This document shows, piece after piece, positions 58,280-64,000 of a stretch of 64,000 nucleotides of DNA. How positions within the stretch are numbered: the stretch's first letter is position 1; every line of letters starts with the position of its first letter. The translations under genes were made by a program, and so were the position numbers. The notes beneath the pieces were generated by a model. It worked only from the letters and a program-made list of their open reading frames with translations. It ran no database searches and was not told the DNA's origin. Origin of the DNA: Elymus sibiricus (Eukaryota > Streptophyta > Magnoliopsida > Poales > Poaceae). The stretch spans positions 185,128,936 to 185,192,935 of the forward strand of contig CM077676.1 in the NCBI GenBank assembly GCA_039707655.1, in the 5' to 3' direction.

Positions 58280-59060
58280 ATTGCCTAGCTACTGGACACA
58301 CAAGAAATATATACATAATTCAGCAAACCATATTCATCAGTTAATGGAGTTTGTTAGTTTTATTATGTCCATGCAACCTAGACGCTAATAGGTAAAGATA
58401 GGTCCTAATCCCACCCGAGTATGTGTAGATTGGGTTCGTTTTCCCATGCTCTGCTCCGGATCCGACTCAAAATTTCGGCAGCACCTCCCTGCTATTCTCC
58501 TGATACACGTCTCGGCAATAAGCAGAGAGGATGTGTACCCTGAGAACAACAGGGAGGCACTGACGAAATTCTGCATCGGATCCGGAGCAGAGCATATGGG
58601 AAAACGAACCCAATCTACACATACTCGAGCTGTCCATGGATAACGTTGGACAATTCGAAAGAATCACGGTTATAAATATGCAAATGCATGCATATTTATA
58701 GATGTAACCCTTTCGAACGGGAGACGCATAGTGGTCACGCATACTGATGTTTGAAGACACCTATATCTAGCAAGTTTCATCAGCACGAAGACCGGAACAG
58801 ATCAAATGAAGGGGGGAGGAGGAGATGCCATTTGTGCTCACCCACGAACGCAGGGGCGGAGCTCGTCGAACGCACGGGGAGGTCGTCGAACACCAGACCC
58901 TCGCAGCGACGAAACAACTGCACATTTAAATCCACCCGATCAACACAAATATATATGATGTTTTTCATAACAAAATCAGAAAATATATGACCTAACTCAT
59001 AATTCACAAATATATGACCCCGTCGGCCTCTGGAAGGCCGAAGAGCACCTTTTCGATCAA
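58280..59060. other. CACTA-3 region upstream of TNP2
   Basis: Probable promoter and leader of the minus-strand transposase gene. It contains a roughly 65-base segment present twice in inverted orientation (about 58421-58470 versus 58560-58615: ACACATACTCGAG... / CCCATGCTCTGCTCCGGATC and complement), a potential stem-loop. No coding region is supported. Confidence 0.5.
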
Positions 59061-59079
59061 CAGGAGGCCGAAGAGGTGT

Positions 59080-59336
59080 CGGGGGTCGGGGCTGTCGGGG
59101 GTGTCGTGTCTGGGTGTCGTGGTGTCGGGGTGTCGGGTCGGGGTCGGGGTGTCGTGTCGGAGTCGGGGTGTCGGGGTGTCGGGGGTGTCGTGTCTGGGTG
59201 TCGTCGTGTCGGGGTGTCGGGGTCTCGGGCTGTCGGGGTGTCGGGGTGTCGTGTCGGGGTCAGGGTGTTGTGTCGGGGTCGGGGTGTCGGGGTGTCGTGT
59301 CGGGGTCGGGGTGTCGTGTCGGGATCGGGTGTCGTT
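59080..59336. repeat. GTGTCGGG minisatellite
   Basis: A 250-bp array of GTGTCGGGGTGTCGTGTCGG variants with a basic period of about 8-9 bases. G is concentrated on the plus strand. The three long plus-strand frames across this and the next tract are low-complexity translations. Confidence 0.9.
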
Positions 59337-59805
59337 TTCTTCTTCTTCCTCTTCTTCTTTTTTTCCTCTTTTTCCTTTTCTTCTTCTTCCTCTTCTTCCT
59401 TTTCTTCTTCTTCTTCTTCTTCTTCTTCTTCTTCTTCTTCTTCTTTTTCTTCTTCTTCTTCTTCTTCTTCTTCTTCTTCTTCTTCTTTCTTCTCCTCCTC
59501 CTCCTCCTCTTCTTCTTCTTCTTCTTCTTCTTCTTCTTCTTCCTTTCCTTTTTCCTCTTCTTCTTCTCCTCCTCTCCTCTTTCTTCTTCTTCTTCTTCTT
59601 CTTTTTTCTTCTCCTCCTCTTCTTCTTCTTCTTCTTCTTATTTTTTCTTCTTTTCCTTTTTTCTTTTTCCTTTTTTTTCCTTCTTCTTTTTTTTTCTTCT
59701 AGGTTTTTTCTTCTAAGTTTTTTCTTCTAGGTTTTTTCTTTTCTTCTTTTTCTTCTAAGTTTTTTCTTTTCTTCTTTTCTATCTAAGTTTTTTCTACCTA
59801 ATAAA
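59337..59805. repeat. TTC/TCC polypyrimidine tract
   Basis: About 470 bases of almost pure pyrimidine, mainly (TTC)n with TCC and T-rich interruptions, ending with four copies of AGGTTTTTTCTTCT-type units. It could form triplex DNA on supercoiling. It directly follows the G-rich minisatellite. Confidence 0.9.
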
Positions 59806-59839
59806 CTAACTAACTAATTTAACAGAAAAAAAACAAAAA

Positions 59840-60180
59840 AAAGACGGGGGTGGGGCACTCACCAGGGGGCGGCGGGGGCGGCCGGCGACGAGGGGCGGGC
59901 GTGAAGCTCCGGGGCGACCGGGTGCTGCTGGCGGCGAGGAGAGGAGGCCGCCGGGCGGGGGTGGCCGGCGGCGAGGAGAGGAGGCCGCCGGGCAGGGGGC
60001 GGCGGACCGCGCGGGCAGGGGCGGCGGGGCGCGGGGGCAGGGGCGGCGGGGCGCGGGGGCCGGCGGCGCGGGGCGGCGGGCCGGCGGCGGCGACGGGCGC
60101 GGTGGCGGAGGGAGCGAACGAGAGAGGGGTGCGGGGGAGGAGAGTGGGGTAGTGGGGGCCGGGCGTGCGCGGGCTAGCCG
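59840..60180. other. GC-rich block inside the CACTA-3 right end
   Basis: About 340 bases of very high GC with GGGGCGGCGGG-type units. An open frame (59850-60152) translates as low-complexity Gly/Arg/Ala and is not credible as a gene. It may be promoter-proximal sequence or an internal satellite. Confidence 0.55.
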
Positions 60181-60194
60181 TTAAGGCACATCGC

Positions 60195-60521
60195 TCCTTT
60201 GCCGTCTGCTAGTAGACGGCAAAGATGGATATGCCATCTGCTAGCAGACGGCAAAGAGGCCAGCCGTTAGGTTAGCCCACGCCGTGCTTTGGTGGGCCCT
60301 GCATCCCTTATTTGCCGTCTGCCTGGCCGTTCTTTGCCGTCTGCTAGCAGACGGCAAAGGGCTAGCAGACAGCAAAGAGGTGACCTAGCCAGCGCCGAGC
60401 CCCCGTGGGGCCCACGGGCCTCTTTGCCGTCTGCCATTGGCCTCTTTGCCGTCAGCTGGCAGATGACAAAGAGCCAGCTGACGGCAAAGAGCAGACAGCA
60501 AAGAGGGGACAGATGGCAAAT
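60195..60521. repeat. CACTA-3 right subterminal repeats
   Basis: TTTGCCGTCTGCTAGTAGACGGCAAAG and degenerate relatives, at least ten half-sites. They resemble the left array and confirm the right side of the same transposon. They stop at CAGATGGCAAATT without the terminal TGATTCCTGTAGTG that would mirror the left end. Confidence 0.85.
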
Positions 60522-60710
60522 TGCGAGGAGTAGGGATTGCCATGCAATGGATGCACTAAGAGCTATAAGTGTATGAAAGCTCAACATGAAAACTAAGTGG
60601 GTGTGCATCGAATTTGCTTGCTCATGAAGACCTCGGGCATTTGAGGAAGCCCATCATCGGAATATACAAGCCAAGTTCTATAATGAAAAATTCCCACTAG
60701 TATATGAAAG
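60522..60710 (-). repeat. Sabrina-like internal fragment, diverged copy
   Basis: Corresponds to 46090-46278 (offset 14,432), with several substitutions (for example GGGATTGCC for GGGGTTGCC, and CGAATTTGC for CCAACTTGC). It ends at TATATGAAAG, where the parent continues TGACAAAA. The next base starts the copy of 45822 onward. The same block is present again at 60979-61167, so it is repeated within 650 bp. Confidence 0.85.
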
Positions 60711-63700
60711 TCATATAATCCTATCATGCTCCATCTTCTTCACCCAAAGTATTTATCATGAACAACCCCGGTTTTAGCCAAGCAATTGGTTCATACTTTT
60801 TAACGCGCTGCAGCTTTTTCAACTCCCACTCAATACATGAGCGCAAGCCATGGATATAGCACTATGGGTGGAATAGAGTATGGTGATAGAGATAAATAGG
60901 AGAAGTCAAAAATGTAGAAAGTCTCACATCAACGAGGCTAATCAACGGGCTATGGAGATGCCCATCAATTGATGTCAATGCGAGGAGTAGGGGTTGCCAT
61001 GCAACGGATGCACTAAGAGCTATAAGTGTATGAAAGCTCAACATGAAAACTAAGTGGGTGTGCATCCAACTTGCTTGCTCATGAAGACCTCGAGCATTTG
61101 AGGAAGCCCATCATCGGAATATACAAGCCAAGTTCGATAATGAAAAATTCCCACTAGTATATGAAAGTGACAAAATAGGAGACTCTCTATATGAAAAACA
61201 TGGTGCTACTCTGAAGCACAAGTGTGGAAAAAGATAGTAACAATGCCCCTCCTCTCTTTTTCTCTCATTTATTTTTTCTTTTTCTTTTCTTTCTTTCCCA
61301 TTTTTTTCTTTTCTTTTTTTTCTTTTTTTTCATGGCTCTTTTTTGCCTCTTTTTTTCTATATTTTTTATCTTCATCCGGAGTCTCATCCCGACTTGTGGG
61401 GGAATCATAGCCACCATCATCCTTTCCTCACTGGGACAATGCTCTAATAATGATGATGATCACACCTCTATTTACTTACAACTCAAAATTACAACTCGAT
61501 ACTAGAACAAAATATGACTCTATATGAATGCCTCTGGCAGTGTACCAGGATGTGCAATGATGCTAGAGTAACATGTATAAAAATGATGAACGGTGGCTGA
61601 GCCACAAATACTATGTCAGCTATATGATCATGCAAAGCAATATGACAATGATGATGTGTGTTATAAAAATGGAACGGTGGAAGTTGCATGGCAATATATC
61701 TCAGAATGGCTATGGAAATGCCATGATAGGTAGGTATAGTGGCTGTTTTGAGGAAGATATAAAGAGGCTTATGTGTGATAGAGCATATCATATCACGGGG
61801 TTTGGATGCACCGGCGAAGTTTGCACCAACTCTCGATGTGAGAAAGGGCAATGCACGGTACTGAAGAGCTAGCAAATTGCGGAAAGGTGAGAGTGCGTAT
61901 AATCCATGGACTCACATTAGTCATAAAGAACTCACATACTTATTGCAAAAGTTTATTAGCCCTCGAAGCAAAGTACTACTACGCATGCCCCTAGGGGGGA
62001 GGTTGGTAGGAGTTAACCATCGCGCGCCCCCGACCACCACACAAAGGAAGACAATCAATAATAATTCATGCATATTACCATTGCTATCGTGAGACTCTAA
62101 AAAAGATATAAGTGAAGCATGAGAGTGCAACTATTTCTTTAAATATCATCACCGCCATGCTCTAAAAGATATAAGTGAAGCACTAGAGCAACTGCCTAGC
62201 TCAAAAGATATAAGTGAAGCACTAGAGCAACTGCCTAGCTCAAAAGATATAAGTGAAGCACATAGAGTATTCTAACAAATCACGAATAATGTGTGTCCCT
62301 CTCAAAAAGGTGTGTTCAGCAAAGATGATTGTGACAAACTAAAAGGCAAAGAAAAGCAAACAAACTATTTCACAAGACGCACCAAGTAAAACACATATCA
62401 TGTGATGAATAAAAATATAGCTCCAAGTGAGTTACCGATAGATTGTAGACGAAAGAGGGGATGCCTTCCGGGGCATCACCAAGCTTAGACGCTTGAGTCT
62501 TCCTTGAATATTACCTTGGGGTGCCTTGGGCATCCCCAAGCTTAGGCTCTTGCCACTCCTTATTCCTTTGGCCATTGTAGTCTCACCCAAAACTTGAAAA
62601 CTTCTGCACACAAAACTCAACAGAAACCTCGTGAGATCCGTTAGCATAACAAACAAATTTTAAACTTTAGGTACTGTAGTAAATTGATTTATATTTAATA
62701 TTGGCATAATGCTACTGTACTCCAACTTCTCCATGACTCATACCCCCCGATACGATCCATGCATTCATCAAAATAAGCAAACTATGCAACAAAAACAGAA
62801 TCTGTCTAAAACAGAACAGTCTGTAAAGATCTATTTAAAAGCCATACTTTTGTTACTTCAAAAATTCTGAAAACTTAGGAAAACGTGAACAATTCATATA
62901 AAAATACTGTGTAAAAATTTCAGATTTTTCTCATGCTCCAGTACAGAACTAAAATTCCAGCACTTGACGCAAAACTTTCTGTTTTCCAAACAGCATCAAT
63001 TATACTATCTTCCAAATCATCCCAAAGGCATTACTTGGCACAAACACTAATTAAAACATAAATACAATATCATAACAGAAGCTATAACCATGCAAACACT
63101 CAAGAACTGTAGGTAAAAGCAAAAAATTATTTTATTCATTGGGTTGCCTCCCAACAAGCGCTATTGTTTTATGCCCCTAGCTAGGCATAAAGCATAGTTC
63201 CAAGTGTTGTCATCCTTCGTTTCCAACTCCTTAGGTGTGTGATTTTCAGAAGGTTTTTCAAAAACAATGGGGAACACATCATCAACAAAAATACTAGGGT
63301 TATTAAGGCTACCTTCTTCAAACCCCTCTTGGTTCCCCTTTACAATCCAAGCATATTTACGATTAATTCCATTAAAAACTTGTTGAATGATATGTATGGG
63401 AGGAACTTCCTTTTTTGTATTTTCATCAAAAGCATGGTGATCATGAAAAACATATCGCAACATATATTCCTCATTATATAAAATTTCATCTATCACAGGA
63501 TTTTCCTGACTCATATTATAGAAATCAAAGATCTCTCTAGCTTCTCGCACTATGTAATCAAACTCATTCATAAGGATAAGAGCAGCTATCTTTTTAGCTT
63601 TGGGGTTATTTATAACCGGAAACTCATAAAACAATCTTTGCAAGGTAGGATGGGTATGAATAAATATTCTTTCAAGTTTAAGAATGAGTGCGGAGATAGC

Positions 63701-64000
63701 TTCCTCATAACTGTTGGTTCTTTTAAGAATTGGGTGTCATTACAAACCAAAGTTCCCGTGCAATTAAAGAACTCTTGAATAAAATTCTTCCCTATGATAT
63801 TTCCACTCCCTACTACAAAAAATTTTGAGTCTAAATTTGAGGGAATTTCTACCTTAGAAATTTTAGTATCCTCATCTTTTTCAATGACAAAATCAGACAT
63901 AGTGGCAACTTCAAGTAAACTAGCAAACAAGCGAACAAAATATTTTTGTGTTTTTGTAAAAAAATTAAGAAGTTGGGGAGCTGAAAACAAGAGGCAAATG
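60711..64000 (-). mobile_element. Sabrina-like element B, internal domain
   Basis: A copy of 45822-49111 at a constant offset of 14,889 bp, with no net indel over 3.29 kb. The first 1.86 kb differs at only about six sites; the last 1.43 kb differs at about 35. It includes the T-rich tract (about 61260-61370), the 39-bp tandem repeat (about 62095-62265) and the ORF near the 5' LTR side. The window ends before its LTR. Confidence 0.92.
63161..63990 (-). pseudogene. Sabrina-like B ORF of unknown function
   Basis: Counterpart of 48311-49140. The first frame (MSDFVIEKDEDTKISKVEIP) and second frame (RLFYEFPVINNPKAKKIAAL) are conserved in length. B lacks the stop after DDNT that ends copy A and continues WNYALCLARGIKQ before stopping at 63161. 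Most differences from A change the amino acid. Function unknown. Confidence 0.5.

Larger units (their letters stand above)
49581..60521 (-). mobile_element. CACTA-3: TNP2-bearing CACTA transposon, right end lost
   Basis: Starts CACTACAGGAATCAGGCACT at 49581. Both ends carry subterminal repeats of TTTGCCGTCTGCnnGCAGACGGCAAAG. Two genes lie on the minus strand: TNP2 transposase (58279-54645) and a TNP1-like protein (54446 to about 51950). The expected right inverted repeat (a complement of the left terminus) is missing: the subterminal repeats run to 60521 and then change directly to Sabrina-like internal sequence. The transposase genes carry only a few stops and one homopolymer frameshift, so inactivation is fairly recent. 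Confidence 0.9.

Noticed and set aside
59014..59730. Three overlapping plus-strand ORFs of 200-238 codons
   Set aside because: They translate the GTGTCGGG minisatellite and the TTC tract; all three frames are open because the repeats lack stops.
49581..60521. CRISPR-like arrays (evenly spaced TTTGCCGTCTGC motifs)
   Set aside because: Motifs are palindromic, unevenly spaced, in both orientations and at both ends of a CACTA transposon with plant transposase genes; a plant nuclear genome has no CRISPR arrays.
45822..60710. A simple recent 14.9-kb tandem duplication
   Set aside because: The constant offset suggests it, but divergence is not uniform and a separate 189-bp diverged fragment sits at the junction, so one clean event does not explain it.
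1..64000. Host protein-coding genes, tRNA or rRNA genes
   Set aside because: Every coherent reading frame matches a transposon gene or a repeat; I saw no cloverleaf-type tRNA or rRNA sequence by eye, although a tRNAscan run would be needed to exclude decayed tRNAs.

Overview
This window looks like an intergenic stretch of a large grass genome, most likely a Triticeae species (wheat, Aegilops, barley or rye). The evidence is nested Ty3/gypsy LTR retrotransposons of the Tat and Athila/Sabrina types, CACTA DNA transposons with long subterminal repeats, and a Stowaway-like MITE. I found no convincing host gene, tRNA, rRNA or CRISPR array. Family names such as Sabrina are from memory; boundaries, duplications and coding blocks are read from the sequence. 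Distances between copies are hand counts.

Left third (1-14153): LTR debris (1-1623); a coding-poor LTR-retrotransposon body (1624-3338) joined through a polypurine tract to a 3.4-kb gypsy LTR (3339-6784); then a CACTA-like element (CACTA-1, from 7266) with GGCCC subterminal repeats, a decayed minus-strand gene, a 124-bp tandem repeat carrying a MITE, and a 60-bp promoter-side repeat. A 145-bp LTR stub (14009-14153) marks the target of the next insertion.

Middle (14154-39269): CACTA-2, homologous to CACTA-1, split by two Tat-lineage gypsy elements. Tat-1 (14293-27645) has 518-bp LTRs, target duplication ATGAC and an almost complete minus-strand gag-pol with a second RNase H domain. Tat-2 (28219-37546) has LTRs of about 890 bp, target duplication ACGGC, gag and protease, but only a remnant of reverse transcriptase. 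Both carry a plus-strand, apparently intron-containing additional ORF that converges on gag-pol.

Right third (39270-64000): Tat-3 (from 39270, plus strand) has a mutated reverse-transcriptase active site. It is cut at 44040 by a Sabrina-like element (44041-49580), whose second LTR is cut by CACTA-3 (49581-60521). CACTA-3 carries recently broken TNP2 and TNP1-like transposase genes. Its right terminus is missing, and it abuts a second Sabrina-like internal domain (60522-64000) that repeats 45822-49111 at a fixed offset of 14,889 bp.

The layers form a relative clock: stub LTR, then CACTA-2, then Tat-2 (LTRs differ by about 7%), Tat-3, Sabrina-like A (about 4%), Tat-1 (about 2.7%) and CACTA-3. 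Tat-1 and CACTA-3 are the least decayed, but every autonomous gene set seen here has at least one disabling lesion.
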